From Calidifontibacter indicus (lineage in GTDB: Bacteria > Actinomycetota > Actinomycetes > Actinomycetales > Dermatophilaceae): 64,000 nt of DNA. The first letter of the stretch is position 1, and every line of letters begins with the position of its first letter. The stretch is taken from assembly GCF_003386865.1 (NCBI RefSeq), contig NZ_QTUA01000001.1, forward strand, positions 310,001 to 374,000, given 5' to 3'. The position numbers and the translations under genes are program-made. Below, one piece after another: positions 42,078 through 51,909 of this stretch. The notes under the pieces are model-generated. The model was not told where the DNA came from. It searched no databases and was given only the letters and a program-made list of their open reading frames with translations.

Positions 42078-42433
42078 AACCGCCCGCTTCCCCTGGCTCG
42101 ACCTTCGTGATCAACAGTTCAACAGCGACCACCGACAGCCTCGCCACTTGACTGACGAAGCACCGTACGACGCCCACGAGCGACGCGCCAAACAGGCCGC
42201 ATCCGACCATGTGAGCAACCTGGGGAGAATGTGTGCGGTCCGCTGTGGACCGTTCCTCACAGGCTGTGGAATGTGCTGTGGAAAAGCTGCAGGAAACGTC
42301 CTGACCTGCGGGAACAACCTTCGTTCACCCGTCCAAGATCCGAGACCCCGCCCGCCGACAGGTGAACCGCCGAGACGTCCGGCCCTCGCGACGTCCGGGA
42401 GATGGCACGTGCCTTAATCACAGAACCAGGTCA
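42078..42433. other. Intergenic region upstream of dnaB
   Basis: No gene is supported in this 356-bp stretch. It holds the dnaB promoter area. CTGTGGACCG, AGGCTGTGGA and GCTGTGGAAA at about 42241-42286 give a short series of CTGTGGA words, but these are not a recognised DnaA-box array. Confidence 0.4.
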
Positions 42434-42434
42434 C

Positions 42435-42482
42435 AAAAAAGTTTCGGCCCGCACGACCGGATAGCTGGTCGTGCGGGCCGAA
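42435..42482 (-). terminator. Rho-independent terminator after the M23 gene
   Basis: Perfect 16-bp arms, TTCGGCCCGCACGACC (42443-42458) and its complement (42467-42482), with an 8-base loop. On the minus strand the stem is followed by TTTTTT (42435-42440). Confidence 0.9.
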
Positions 42483-42498
42483 GCCGGATGGGCTGAGG

Positions 42499-43695
42499 TC
42501 AGCCGTTGGTGCTGGTCACCGAGACGCCGCTGACGTAGCTCGTGCCGCGCTCCACCGAGTTCGGCAGGGCCGCGGACAGCCAGGTGTTGCAGTTGAGCAG
42601 ACCGAAGTGCAGGTGCGGCCCGCTGGAGTTGCCGGTGTTGCCCGAGGTGGCGATGCGCTGCCCCTGGGCGACCGGCTGGCCGGCCGCCACCTGGTAGCCG
42701 GACAGGTGGAAGTACACCTGGCACAGCCCCGAGGCGTCCTTGATCAGCACGTAGTTGCCGCCGCCGGCATTGGTCCAGCCGGTGTCGACGACAGTGCCGC
42801 TACGGGACGCGACCACCGAGGTGCCGATCGGCATCCCGAAGTCGATGCCGTACCGGTTGTACGCGGTGTGATGCGAGTACACCCCGTTCGGTCCCTGAGT
42901 GATCCGGTAGGTCGAGCCCTTCGCGAACGGCATCCGGTACGGCGCGTTCGGGTCACCCACCGCGGGTTGGGTGGGGGTCGTACCACCAGTCGTGGTGCCA
43001 CCGGTCGTGGTGCCACCAGTTCCACCAGTGCCACCGACACCCACACAGGCCCCGCCGAGCGCGCGCCAGGTGGCGCTGTCGATCACACCGGTCGCGGGCA
43101 GACCCTTGCCGGCCTGGACGGTCTTCACCCGGGCCAACGTCGCCGGGCCGAAGTGACCGTCGACCGCCAGGCCACCGAGCTGCTGCTGGGCCGTGCGCAC
43201 CAGCGACCCGCTGCTGCCGTAACGCAGCGTGGTCACCTGGCAGGGCTGGGTGTTCGTCGACGGGAAGCCGCCGAGGGCCTGCCAGGTCGCCGGACCCACC
43301 TTGCCGTCGACGTACAACCGGTGGGAGGTCTGGAAGGCCTTCACCCGCGCCAGGGTCGCCGGGCCGAAGTGACCGTCGACCGCCAGGCCGCCGATGCGGG
43401 TCTGCATCGTCTTGACGAGGTCACCGGTCGACCCGTAGGTCAGCCAGACCACGTCCGCCGGGGCGGTGGTGGTCGCGGCCCGAACCGCCGTGGTGGTCGG
43501 GGCAGCAGACGGTGCCGCGGCCGGAGCAGCGGTCACCGTGGCGGCGTCCGCGGACGGCGCCAACGCGGTGGAGGCACCGGCCGGCACGGAGACGGCGACA
43601 CCCATCCCCGCCATCAGGCGAGGGGAGGTGACGACACCGGCGGCCGGGTTCGGACGACGCTTGAGGTGACGAGGCGCGGGGGAAGTGCGGAGCAA
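42499..43695 (-). CDS. Secreted M23 endopeptidase with two peptidoglycan-binding domains
   Basis: A 398-residue exported protein. A long Ala/Thr-rich N-terminal signal region is followed by two PG_binding_1 modules (LTYGSTGDLVKTMQ...LAVDGHFGPATLARVKAFQ and LRYGSSGSLVRTAQ...HFGPATLARVKTVQ). A Gly/Thr linker (GGTGGTGGTTTGGTTTGG) leads to an M23 lysostaphin-type zinc peptidase with HTAYNRYGIDFG and PHLHFGLL. It should cut peptide cross-bridges. A strong terminator lies downstream. It lies in a row with two NlpC/P60 enzymes of similar build. Confidence 0.88.
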   Translation of the reverse strand: MLRTSPAPRHLKRRPNPAAGVVTSPRLMAGMGVAVSVPAGASTALAPSADAATVTAAPAAAPSAAPTTTAVRAATTTAPADVVWLTYGSTGDLVKTMQTRIGGLAVDGHFGPATLARVKAFQTSHRLYVDGKVGPATWQALGGFPSTNTQPCQVTTLRYGSSGSLVRTAQQQLGGLAVDGHFGPATLARVKTVQAGKGLPATGVIDSATWRALGGACVGVGGTGGTGGTTTGGTTTGGTTPTQPAVGDPNAPYRMPFAKGSTYRITQGPNGVYSHHTAYNRYGIDFGMPIGTSVVASRSGTVVDTGWTNAGGGNYVLIKDASGLCQVYFHLSGYQVAAGQPVAQGQRIATSGNTGNSSGPHLHFGLLNCNTWLSAALPNSVERGTSYVSGVSVTSTNG

Positions 43696-43740
43696 CGTGG
43701 ACGACCTTTCGGGTACGCGCGTGGACGGAGAGAACCTGGG

Positions 43741-45090
43741 TCAGCCGGTGTACCGGCCGTAACCGGACGGCGTGTTGTAGATCGGCTGGATGCGGACGAC
43801 CTGGCCGGGGTATGGAGCGGCGAGCATCGTGCCCTCCGAGATCCAGATGCCCATGTGGTAGGCCGGGGTGCCGAAGAAGACGAGGTCACCCGGCTGCGGG
43901 GTGGTCACCGGGGTGAAGAAGCGCTGCTGCGCGCTGGCGACCCGCGGGATGGTGATGCCGAGCTTGGCGAACGTGTACTGGGTCAGACCCGAGCAGTCGA
44001 ACCCGCCGGCCGGGGTGGCCCCGCCCCAGACGTACGGCACGCCGAGGTACTGCTTCGCTTGTGCGATGATCCGCTGGCCGAGGGTGCCGTTGGTCGGCAC
44101 GTCCGGGGTGTCAGGCGTGTCGGGGGTCGTCGTCACGTCGCATGGGTAGCCGCCGGCGGCGGTCCAGGTGGCGGTGTCGACGACACCGGTGACCGGCAGG
44201 CCCTTGCTGCTCTGCAGGGCGCGGACGGCGGCGAGCGTCGCCGGGCCGAAGTCTCCGTCGGCGGCGACGTTGCCACCCAACCGGCGCTGCAGCGCAGTGA
44301 CCAGCGCGCCGTTCGAGCCGTACCGGAGGGTGGTCACCTCACAAGCCGGCGGACGCGTGGTCGGCGGCTCGGTGGTCGTGGTGCCGGTGCCCGGGTAGCC
44401 GCCGAGCGCCTGCCAGGTGGTCGGGCCGACCTGGCCGTCGACGGGCAGGCCCTTCTGGGTCTGGAACGCGCGCACGGCCGCGAGGGTCGCCGGGCCGAAG
44501 CTGCCGTCCTGGGTGATGCCGAGACGCTGCTGCAGCGTCTTGACCAGCGCACCGGTCGAGCCGTACCGCAGCCAGACGACGTTGGTGTCGGTCGTGGTGC
44601 CGCCCGTCGTCCCATCGGTCGTTCCACCCGTGGTGCCGCCGGTCGTTCCACCGGTCGTGGTGCCCGGGAAACCACCGAGGGCCTGCCAGGTCGCGGGGCC
44701 GACGACTCCGTCGACCAGCAGGCGCTTCTGCGCCTGGAACGTGCGCACGGCCGCGAGGGTCGCCGAGCCGAAGCTGCCGTCCTGGGCGATGCCCAGACGC
44801 TGCTGCAGCGTCTTCACCAGCGCACCCGTCGAGCCGTACTTCAAACTCACGACGGTCGGTGCCGGGGTGGTGCGGACGGTGCTCGCCACGCTGGTGGTCT
44901 GCACGGGCGTCGCTGCCTTGACCGGAGCGACAGCGGCACCCGCGGGAGCGGTGAGCGTGCTGGCCGCGGTCACCGGCAGGGTGAGCGCCGCACCGCCGAA
45001 GACGACCGCTTTACGTGCCGTGACCGCGGGAGCGATCTTGGCGACGAGGTTGGGGCGCTGCTTCTGGTGCCGAGGCGTGGTGATCCTCAT
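43741..45090 (-). CDS. Secreted NlpC/P60 hydrolase with three peptidoglycan-binding domains
   Basis: A 449-residue exported enzyme. The signal region ([18 protein letters not shown]) is followed by three PG_binding_1 modules, each [18 protein letters not shown]...DGSFGxATLAAVRxFQ, joined by Thr/Gly linkers. The NlpC/P60 domain has [20 protein letters not shown] (catalytic Cys), [15 protein letters not shown] and YHMGIWIS (His). It cleaves D-glutamyl-diaminopimelate or similar bonds in the stem peptide. ATG 45090. The modules within the gene are near copies and could recombine. Confidence 0.88.
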   Translation of the reverse strand: MRITTPRHQKQRPNLVAKIAPAVTARKAVVFGGAALTLPVTAASTLTAPAGAAVAPVKAATPVQTTSVASTVRTTPAPTVVSLKYGSTGALVKTLQQRLGIAQDGSFGSATLAAVRTFQAQKRLLVDGVVGPATWQALGGFPGTTTGGTTGGTTGGTTDGTTGGTTTDTNVVWLRYGSTGALVKTLQQRLGITQDGSFGPATLAAVRAFQTQKGLPVDGQVGPTTWQALGGYPGTGTTTTEPPTTRPPACEVTTLRYGSNGALVTALQRRLGGNVAADGDFGPATLAAVRALQSSKGLPVTGVVDTATWTAAGGYPCDVTTTPDTPDTPDVPTNGTLGQRIIAQAKQYLGVPYVWGGATPAGGFDCSGLTQYTFAKLGITIPRVASAQQRFFTPVTTPQPGDLVFFGTPAYHMGIWISEGTMLAAPYPGQVVRIQPIYNTPSGYGRYTG

Positions 45091-45717
45091 CGGTCCCTCT
45101 CGAAACGTCGTTCTCGTGGCGTGTCTCGGTCAGCCCCGACCCCGCTGTCACGGGGGCGGACGACGTCTCCGGACCGGGCCGAGGACGAGCTGCCGCAAGG
45201 ACTATGCCCGCTGTCGGTTCTCTGTGGTAGCCGTGAGTGGTGTAAATCGGCGTGTCAGTTCTTGCCCATGTGGCTTTTGTGGCGTATGTGACGAACGGGA
45301 CGAAGCGTGCCTTGCGGGTCAGAAGTACTGTTTGCCGCGGAATCGCGCGGGATTTCGGCGTGCCCGTAACACTCCGCTCGAAAATCGCTATCGAACGACA
45401 CGCCGAACCACGAATTTCTTGTAGTTTTCTCAAATTTTGAGATGAACCCTCATCCACCCCGTGGGCACGGGCTCGGCACAGCTGGCGCAACGGGCCACAG
45501 CAGCGCCCTCAGTGCGCCCTCCAACTGCACTGTCCGACACCAAGACTGGACACCAGACCGTCCGCAGGAAGGCCCAGGCGCCCCGCCGGAGCTCGGCGGG
45601 GCCCTTCGGTTGGTCAACCGTCCAGCTGAAACATTTCGGCGTGTCTGTTCCGATGCAGAACTCCTGGACCGCGACGCGTGTTAGCGGCCGCGGCACACTG
45701 CCACAGACAGCGACGAC
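45091..45717. other. Long intergenic region between two NlpC/P60 genes
   Basis: About 630 bp without a supported gene. It contains a perfect 15-bp dyad TCTCAAATTTTGAGA (45428-45442) about 340 bp before the start of the 45090 gene, and a GC hairpin GCCCCGCCG.TCGGCGGGGC near 45580-45604. A long leader for the NlpC/P60 gene could hold a c-di-AMP riboswitch as in other actinobacteria, but I do not see its conserved blocks. Confidence 0.4.
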
Positions 45718-45748
45718 CCGCCCCACACCGTCGAGCGGTGTGGGGCGG
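45718..45748. terminator. Hairpin terminator after the 45778 hydrolase gene
   Basis: Perfect 13-bp arms CCGCCCCACACCG and its complement with a TCGAG loop, 29 bp past the stop of the minus-strand hydrolase. No U-tract follows in either direction. Confidence 0.65.
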
Positions 45749-45777
45749 TTCGAGAGACTGCCGAAGGGCAGGACCGA

Positions 45778-46548
45778 TCAGAAGCGGCCGTAGCTCTTGT
45801 AGCCGTAGATCTTCTTGGTGACGATCACGGTGCCAGGCATGCGAGCCGAGACCTCGTAGCCGTTACCGGCGTAGATCGACACGTGGTAGGCCGGGAAGCC
45901 GGAGAAGACCAGGTCACCCGGCTGCGGGGTGTACACGCGGCGAGCAGCGGACTGCTGGGCGCTGGCGGTACGCGGGATGTTGATACCGGCCTTGCGGTAG
46001 ACGTACTGGGTGAAGCCCGAGCAGTCGAAGCCGCGGGGGGTGGTGCCACCCCAGACGTAGGGCACACCGTGGTACTGCTGCGCGATGCGCACGATCGACG
46101 AGCTGCTCGCGGTGCGGACGGTGCTGCGCGAGGTCGACGCGGCCGACATGCCCGGGACGCCGCCGAGGGCGCGCCAGGTGGCGTCGTTCGCCCACCCGGT
46201 GACGGCGAGGCCCTTGCGCCACTGGAACGAACGCAGGGTGGCCAGCGTCTTGGGACCGAACTGACGGTCCTTCGCGATGCTGTAGCCGGCGCGCTGCAGG
46301 CGGTACTGGAGCAGCTCAACGTAGTAGCCGGTGGACCCGTAGGCGACGTTCCAGCCCGCGGTCTTGACCGGGGCGGCCTTCACCGGGGCGGCAACGGCGG
46401 CCGGCGCCGGAGCGGCGGAAGCAGATTCGGCCAGAGCGACCGGGACAACAGTGGCGGTCGCGGCGGCGACAGCGAGACCACGGCGGCCCACGACGTTGGA
46501 GACGAGGCTGGGCTCGTGCTTGAGATGACGCGGCTTGTAGGAACCCAT
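45778..46548 (-). CDS. Secreted NlpC/P60 hydrolase, single binding domain
   Basis: A 256-residue exported enzyme. The signal region (GRRGLAVAAATATVVPVALAESASAAP) leads to one PG_binding_1-like module (VAYGSTGYYVELLQYRLQRAG, RQFGPKTLATLRSFQ). The NlpC/P60 domain has YVWGGTTPRGFDCSGFTQY (Cys), QPGDLVFSGFPAYHVSIYAG (His). It is a shorter relative of the 43741-45090 enzyme and starts at ATG 46548. Confidence 0.87.
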   Translation of the reverse strand: MGSYKPRHLKHEPSLVSNVVGRRGLAVAAATATVVPVALAESASAAPAPAAVAAPVKAAPVKTAGWNVAYGSTGYYVELLQYRLQRAGYSIAKDRQFGPKTLATLRSFQWRKGLAVTGWANDATWRALGGVPGMSAASTSRSTVRTASSSSIVRIAQQYHGVPYVWGGTTPRGFDCSGFTQYVYRKAGINIPRTASAQQSAARRVYTPQPGDLVFSGFPAYHVSIYAGNGYEVSARMPGTVIVTKKIYGYKSYGRF

Positions 46549-47106
46549 TGCGGGGATAACCCTTCGGCACTTGACGATGAGGACAATGCAACCGATCCGG
46601 ATGGATCGATTGCGGTACTGCTGGCTGCTCGGCTACCCCCAAGTGAGCGAACTGCCCGGACCAGAGTGCCCGAAAATCGCTTCGGTTCCGAACCGGAGGC
46701 AAAGTTTTCGCAAAGTGGCCCCACAGGTGGCCCTGCCCGCCACGGTTGTCGGGCTAGCCCCACCCCGGAGGAGGTGCCGTGACCATTCCGTGATTATCCG
46801 CGCCATTGCAGGGAAGAACGGACTTCGGCCAAACCCCGCGTGCGGAGTCTGTTGACGGGTTCACTACCCATCCACATTTCGAGATTTGCTAGGTCCGAAA
46901 TATGGACACCGGCGTGGCCGGAGCCCTCCTCGGGGGTCGATCGGGCCCTCGGACACCCCGTCTGATACCGGTCGGTAGGCCCCACCGGCCACCCATTTCA
47001 CTCCAGCCCATCCTGTCTGTCCGTCCGCGCACAGCGAGCTCCTCGGCAACGGCTCCCGACCGGAGGTCGCGCACCATCGTTCGACGGCCCTCCTACGGTG
47101 GTGCCC
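46549..47106. other. Intergenic region between hydrolase and MATE genes
   Basis: 558 bp with no supported gene. It is the divergent promoter area of the NlpC/P60 gene (minus) and MATE exporter (plus). I see no convincing operator or riboswitch. Confidence 0.4.
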
Positions 47107-48471
47107 ATGCCAGAACGCGGACCCGACACCACCTCCGACCAGGCGCCCGCCATGCCACACTCCGACGCGCGGCAGATCCTGCGCCTCGCCGTCCCCGCGT
47201 TCCTCACCCTCATCGCCGAGCCGCTCTTCCTGCTCACCGACAGCGCGATCGTCGGCCACCTCGGCACCACCTCACTCGCCGCGCTCGGTGTCGCCTCGGC
47301 CGTACTTCTCACTGCGGCAGGCGTGTTCGTGTTCCTTGCCTATGCGACCACGTCGGTCGTCGCCCGCCGGACGGGCGCCGGGCGACGCGCCGCCGCGCTC
47401 GAGGCCGGCGTCGACGGACTCTGGCTCTCACTGGTGCTCGGCCTTCCGACGGCCGGCCTCGTCGCCGCGTTCGCCGGCCCGCTCACCCGACTGATGGGCG
47501 CCACCGGCGAGGTCGTCGACCCCGCCACCACCTACTTGCGGATCGCGGCGGCCGGCATCCCGTCACTGCTCATGGTGTCGGCCGCGACCGGAGTGCTGCG
47601 CGGCCTCCAGGACACCCGCACCCCGCTGATCGTCGCGACCGCGGGCTTCGGCGCGAACGCGCTGCTCAACTACCTGCTGGTTTATCCCGCGGGCCTCGGC
47701 ATCGCCGGCTCCGCGATCGGAACCGTTGTCGCACAGACGGGTACGGCGCTGGTGCTCGCGGCGTTCGTCGTCCGGAAGGCCCGTGAGGCGGGCGCCCGAC
47801 TCGCCTTCCACCCCGGCGACGTGCTCGCCGCCGCACGCACCGGCGGCCCGCTGCTGGTGCGTACCATCGCCCTGCGCGCCGCGTTCCTGCTCACGACCTG
47901 GGTGGCGGCCTCGCTCGGGGTGGTCACCCTCGCCGCGCACCAGGTGGCGATGAACGTCTTCAGCCTGCTGGCCTTCGCGCTCGACGCCCTCGCGATCGCG
48001 GCACAGGCCCTCATCGGCACGGGCCTCGGCGCCGGCGACTCCCAATACGCCCGCCGCGCAACCGGTCTGATGACCCGCTGGGGCTGGATCGGCGGGCTGG
48101 TCCTCGGCATCATCACCGCGCTCACCGCCTGGATCCTGCCGCCGCTGTTCTCCCAGGACGACGCGGTGCGCTCGAGCCTCACCGTCGCACTGCTCGTGCT
48201 GGCCGTGACCCAACCGATCTCCGGTGCGGTGTTCGTGCTCGACGGCGTGCTCATGGGCGCCGGTGACAACAAGGCCCTCGCCTGGTTGAGCATCGGCACC
48301 CTGGTCGCCTATGCACCCGTGTTGCTGGTGCTGCGCGCCCACGGCGACGAGTTCAGCGAGCACGCCGCGATCGGGCTGCTCTGGGCCTCGCTCGGGTGGT
48401 TCATGGTGGCCCGCTGGATCGCGCTGCGCTGGCGCTCGCGCGGGGACGCCTGGCTGGTCACCGGCGCCTGA
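47107..48471 (+). CDS. MATE family efflux transporter, DinF branch
   Basis: A 454-residue membrane protein with twelve hydrophobic segments. The start is typical of DinF-like MATE carriers: ILRLAVPAFLTLIAEPLFLLTDSAIVGHLGTTSLAAL. IPSLLMVSAATGVLRGLQDTRTPL and LAAHQVAMNVFSLLAFALDALAIAAQALIG mark the two repeats. It exports drugs or metabolites against Na+ or H+. Start ATG 47107; GTG 47098 is in frame just upstream. The cargo is unknown. Confidence 0.85.
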   Translation: MPERGPDTTSDQAPAMPHSDARQILRLAVPAFLTLIAEPLFLLTDSAIVGHLGTTSLAALGVASAVLLTAAGVFVFLAYATTSVVARRTGAGRRAAALEAGVDGLWLSLVLGLPTAGLVAAFAGPLTRLMGATGEVVDPATTYLRIAAAGIPSLLMVSAATGVLRGLQDTRTPLIVATAGFGANALLNYLLVYPAGLGIAGSAIGTVVAQTGTALVLAAFVVRKAREAGARLAFHPGDVLAAARTGGPLLVRTIALRAAFLLTTWVAASLGVVTLAAHQVAMNVFSLLAFALDALAIAAQALIGTGLGAGDSQYARRATGLMTRWGWIGGLVLGIITALTAWILPPLFSQDDAVRSSLTVALLVLAVTQPISGAVFVLDGVLMGAGDNKALAWLSIGTLVAYAPVLLVLRAHGDEFSEHAAIGLLWASLGWFMVARWIALRWRSRGDAWLVTGA

Positions 48472-48525
48472 CCGCCGTCCGCAGGTTTTCGACGACGGGC
48501 TCGACCACCGGGTGCGGGCACGATG

Positions 48526-48559
48526 AAGCGCCCGCCTCCCCGGAGGGAGACGGGCGCTT
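48526..48559. terminator. Terminator between MATE and rplI (convergent)
   Basis: AAGCGCCCG and CGGGCGCTT enclose a second pairing (CCTCC/GGAGG), giving a 34-bp hairpin between the converging stops. It probably ends the ribosomal operon on the minus strand. There is no long U-tract. Confidence 0.65.
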
Positions 48560-48578
48560 GCGTGTGAAGCCCGGCGCC

Positions 48579-49028
48579 TTACTTGGCGGCGACGACGTTC
48601 AGCTTGAGGGTCGCGGCGACCTCCGGGTGGAGGCGGACCTGGACCTCGTGCTCGCCGAGCGAGCGGATCGGCTGCGCGACCTGGACGGTGCGGCGGTCGA
48701 TCGAACCGACACCGGCAGCCTTGACCGCGTCGGCGATCTCGGCGGTGGTGACGGCACCGAACAGGCGACCGGACTGGCCGGCGCGCGCCTGCAGGTTGAC
48801 CTTGCCGGCCTCCAGCTGACCCTTGAGCGACTTGGCGTCGTCGAGGGACTTCACCGCGCGCACCTCGCGGGCCTTGGTGATCGCCTCGACCTGCTTCTGT
48901 CCGCCCTTGGTCCACGGGGTGGCCAGGCTGCGGGGCAGCAGGTAGTTGCGGGCGTAGCCGTCCTTGACGTCGACGACGTCGCCGGCGGAGCCGAGACCGT
49001 GCACCTCGTGGGTGAGGATGATCTTCAT
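48579..49028 (-). CDS. rplI: 50S ribosomal protein L9
   Basis: 149 residues of usual length. [32 protein letters not shown] is the N-terminal RNA-binding domain, followed by the long connecting helix and the C-terminal domain ending LKLNVVAAK. It is the last gene of the rpsF-ssb-rpsR-rplI operon, 26 bp after rpsR. Confidence 0.97.
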   Translation of the reverse strand: MKIILTHEVHGLGSAGDVVDVKDGYARNYLLPRSLATPWTKGGQKQVEAITKAREVRAVKSLDDAKSLKGQLEAGKVNLQARAGQSGRLFGAVTTAEIADAVKAAGVGSIDRRTVQVAQPIRSLGEHEVQVRLHPEVAATLKLNVVAAK

Positions 49029-49054
49029 TGGTGGGTGTCCTTTCCTACGCCGGA

Positions 49055-49291
49055 TCAGCGAGCGGAGCTCGAGTACGGCAGCAGGGCCATCTCACGCGCG
49101 TTCTTGACGGCGTTGGCGATGAGGCGCTGCTCCTGCACGGACACACCGGTCACGCGGCGGGCGCGGATCTTGCCGCGGTCGCTGATGAACTTGCGCAGCG
49201 TCGCGACGTCCTTGTAGTCGATCTTCTCGACCTTCGCCGCCTTCAGCGGGTTGGCCTTCTTCTTGGGCTTACGCACAACGGGCTTGGCCAT
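49055..49291 (-). CDS. rpsR: 30S ribosomal protein S18
   Basis: 78 residues: [20 protein letters not shown], then [50 protein letters not shown]. It lacks the zinc-binding cysteines of some S18 forms, i.e. the C-minus type usual in this operon. It binds 16S rRNA with S6. Confidence 0.97.
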   Translation of the reverse strand: MAKPVVRKPKKKANPLKAAKVEKIDYKDVATLRKFISDRGKIRARRVTGVSVQEQRLIANAVKNAREMALLPYSSSAR

Positions 49292-49434
49292 CGTGGTGCT
49301 CTCCTTCTGGTTCAGGGAGCCCGAGCGAACTCGGGATGGTGAGTTTGTTCAGGTGGTGCGGAGCGGGTCCGCACCGGTGCGAGTCAGGACAGGACTCGGA
49401 GACGATCAGCGACGATCGAAAACGATCGGGTCGA

Positions 49435-50040
49435 TCAGAACGGGGGCTCGTCGTAGGACGGGCCGGTGCTCCAGCCGCCCTGACCGCCGCCGTTGTTGTT
49501 GCCGGACGGTGCGCTGGTCGCCCACGGGTCTTCCTGCGGCGCTCCGCCGCCGAAGTTGCCACCCTGGCCACCGCCCTGACCGCCGCCACCGAAGTTGCCG
49601 CCGCCCTGGCCACCGCCCTGGCCACCGCCGAAGTTTCCGCCGCCCTGGCCGCCACCGAAGTTGCCGCCGCCACGCTGGGTCTTGGCGACCTTCGCGGTGG
49701 CGTAACGCAACGACGGACCGACCTCGTCGACGTCGAGTTCGACGACGGTACGCTTCTCGCCTTCCTTGGTCTCGAACGAACGAGACTTCAGACGGCCCGA
49801 CACGATGACCCGGGAACCGCGGGTCAGCGACTCCGCGACGTTCTCGGCGGCGTCACGCCACACCGAGCACCGCATGAACAGCGTTTCGCCGTCCTTCCAC
49901 TCATTGGTCTGTCGGTCGAACTGGCGCGGCGTCGAGGCCACGGTGAAGTTCGCGACAGCTGCACCGGACGGCGTGAAACGCAGCTCCGGGTCTTGAGTGA
50001 GGTTGCCGATGATGGTGATGACGGTGTCGCCGGCGGCCAT
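49435..50040 (-). CDS. ssb: Single-stranded DNA-binding protein
   Basis: A 201-residue SSB. An N-terminal OB fold ([30 protein letters not shown], then [21 protein letters not shown]) is followed by a Gly/Gln/Asn-rich linker of repeated [11 protein letters not shown]. It ends in the acidic tip YDEPPF that recruits repair and replication proteins. Placed between rpsF and rpsR as in most actinobacteria. Confidence 0.96.
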   Translation of the reverse strand: MAAGDTVITIIGNLTQDPELRFTPSGAAVANFTVASTPRQFDRQTNEWKDGETLFMRCSVWRDAAENVAESLTRGSRVIVSGRLKSRSFETKEGEKRTVVELDVDEVGPSLRYATAKVAKTQRGGGNFGGGQGGGNFGGGQGGGQGGGNFGGGGQGGGQGGNFGGGAPQEDPWATSAPSGNNNGGGQGGWSTGPSYDEPPF

Positions 50041-50069
50041 GGTGTTGTCCTAACTCGTGACGATTGGAA

Positions 50070-50357
50070 TCAGGCGTCGGCGCGCAGCAGCTTGGTACGC
50101 AGAACGGACTCGTTGAGTCCGAGCTGACGGTCAAGCTCCTTGGCGGTTGCCGACTCCGCGGTCATGTTGACCACGGCGTAGATGCCCTCGGACTGCTTCT
50201 TGATGTCGTAGGCCAGGCGACGGCGGCCCCACAGGTCGACGTTGTCGACGGTGCCACCATCCTTGGTCACGACTGCAAGCCACTTGTCCAGCGACGGCTG
50301 AACGGTGCGCTCGTCAAGCTCGGGGTCGAGGATGATCATGAGTTCGTACTGACGCAT
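50070..50357 (-). CDS. rpsF: 30S ribosomal protein S6
   Basis: 95 residues from ATG 50357 ([19 protein letters not shown]), preceded by [39 protein letters not shown] is diagnostic for S6. First gene of the operon; an in-frame start nine codons upstream is less likely given the Shine-Dalgarno position. Confidence 0.97.
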   Translation of the reverse strand: MRQYELMIILDPELDERTVQPSLDKWLAVVTKDGGTVDNVDLWGRRRLAYDIKKQSEGIYAVVNMTAESATAKELDRQLGLNESVLRTKLLRADA

Positions 50358-50483
50358 GCGTAAACCCACCTCCTTTGGTCTCAAGCGGTCACGCCGATCT
50401 GACGTGACAGGAGGTTTACTGCGTGCTCACGCTCGGCCGGCGGCGTGGAAGCCGGCTGGGGTCGAACGGGAACGCAGGTCAGT

Positions 50484-51872
50484 CTAGGCCGGGCCGCCGA
50501 CAATCTCCGAATCGTCGCCGCCTGTGGAGAAATTGCCGTGGGCCAGATCGGCCACGAGTTGCCGGTCGGCCTCGGCGGCCGATTCGGGATCGTGGTGGTC
50601 CTGCAACTTCTCGGCGCTCTCCCAACTAATCCATGCCACCGACACCCAGGCGACGAGTCGGGTGACCACGAAGATCAGGTAGGTCTGCCACGCCACACCC
50701 TTGACGCCGCCGGTGCGGGTCGCGATGAACAGCATCGTGATGACGAAGGTGACGATCTCGACGCCGGCCCACACGAGGTGCTCGCGCCACCGGAACGCGG
50801 TGAGCGCCAGGAAGGGCAGGATCCACAGCGCCTGCTGCACCGGGAACGACTTGCCGGTGACGCACACGATGACCAGCATCGTCAGCGCCAGCGGCGCGAG
50901 CGGTGTCAGATGAGCCGGACGCCGCACCAGGTAGGCGCCCACGAGCAGCGCGAGCAACCAGCCGAAGACCGCCAGCCAGGTGGCCGCGGACGGGTCGACG
51001 TCGACCTTGAGCAGGGTGAGCAGGAACCACGGCGAGCCGTAGCCCGGACCCGCGGCGTTCCAGTTGCGGTAGACGGTGAACGGGTCGCCGCCGGCCAGGT
51101 AGGCGACCGCGAGGCAGGCGACGGCGGTGACCGTGCCGGCGCCCAGCATCCGGGCCAGCGCCTCGCTGCGACGGTCGCGCAGGGCGACCAGGGCGATCGC
51201 CGCGACGATGACCAGCGGGTAGGAGCGCGCCATCGTCGCGGCGCCGAGCGCGATGCCGGCCAGCGCGGGCCGTTCACGCACCCAGAACAGGAACCCGAAG
51301 GTCGCGAGCGCGACACCGAACATCTCCAGGGAGATCAGCGATGCGGTGATGAGCACCGGGCTGAGGGCGACGTGGGCCGCCAGCCACGGGGTGCCGCGCA
51401 GCAGGTGGGCGGTCGCGATGACCGTCGCAGCGACGAGCAGCGCGACGACCACTGCGCAGATGGCGAAGTAGTACTGCTGCACGGGAAGGCCCGATCCGCT
51501 CGGCACCACCTTGCGCAACACCCAGTGCAGGATCGCGGTGAGCACCGGTTGGTTCTCCCCCGGTCCACCCTTGGCCCAGGGTCCGCCGTCGACGTTGAGA
51601 CCGACGGCGACGTCGGAGTAGCAGGAGCGCCACAGCGAATCGGGCGCCGACCAACCGTTCTTGACGCAGTAGGTCTTCTGCCCGACACCGAGGGCGACCA
51701 TCACCGATGCCAGCGCACTCAGCACCGTCACCGCGTAGGAGATGCCGCGTCGTCCGACCGCGGCGTACCGGCCGGTCGGGCCGCCGATCACCTGGGTCGC
51801 CCAGCCGGCCACCTGCTCGCCGCGGCTCGGCACGGTGAGCCGGAGGTTGTCCTCGGGGCTGCTGGGGGTCAC
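50484..51872 (-). CDS. Polytopic glycosyltransferase, GT87/DUF2029-like
   Basis: A 462-residue membrane protein with about ten helices, GTG 51872. An extracytoplasmic loop after the first helix (CVKNGWSAPDSLWRSCYSDVAVGLN) carries acidic residues as in polyprenyl-phosphate-mannose-dependent GT-C enzymes. GATMARSYPLVIVAAIALV and GKSFPVQQALWILPFLAL are family-like. Actinobacteria keep it between rpsF and a ponA gene. A role in adding mannose to cell-envelope glycans is inferred from the family. Confidence 0.7.
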   Translation of the reverse strand: MTPSSPEDNLRLTVPSRGEQVAGWATQVIGGPTGRYAAVGRRGISYAVTVLSALASVMVALGVGQKTYCVKNGWSAPDSLWRSCYSDVAVGLNVDGGPWAKGGPGENQPVLTAILHWVLRKVVPSGSGLPVQQYYFAICAVVVALLVAATVIATAHLLRGTPWLAAHVALSPVLITASLISLEMFGVALATFGFLFWVRERPALAGIALGAATMARSYPLVIVAAIALVALRDRRSEALARMLGAGTVTAVACLAVAYLAGGDPFTVYRNWNAAGPGYGSPWFLLTLLKVDVDPSAATWLAVFGWLLALLVGAYLVRRPAHLTPLAPLALTMLVIVCVTGKSFPVQQALWILPFLALTAFRWREHLVWAGVEIVTFVITMLFIATRTGGVKGVAWQTYLIFVVTRLVAWVSVAWISWESAEKLQDHHDPESAAEADRQLVADLAHGNFSTGGDDSEIVGGPA

Positions 51873-51909
51873 GCTCCGCAGGATACGGCCAGAAGCGGTC
51901 GGACGCCGG

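Noticed and set aside
42240-42290. CTGTGGA words upstream of dnaB as possible DnaA boxes or replication origin
   Set aside because: They lack the full TTATCCACA-type box, and dnaA/dnaN are absent. The window gives no support for an origin.
45091-45440. Possible c-di-AMP riboswitch before the NlpC/P60 gene
   Set aside because: Such riboswitches often precede wall hydrolases in actinobacteria, but the conserved blocks are not visible in this leader. A covariance-model search would decide.
49545-49680. Tandem repeat of GCCACCGCC-like units
   Set aside because: It encodes the Gly-rich linker of SSB, a normal low-complexity feature.
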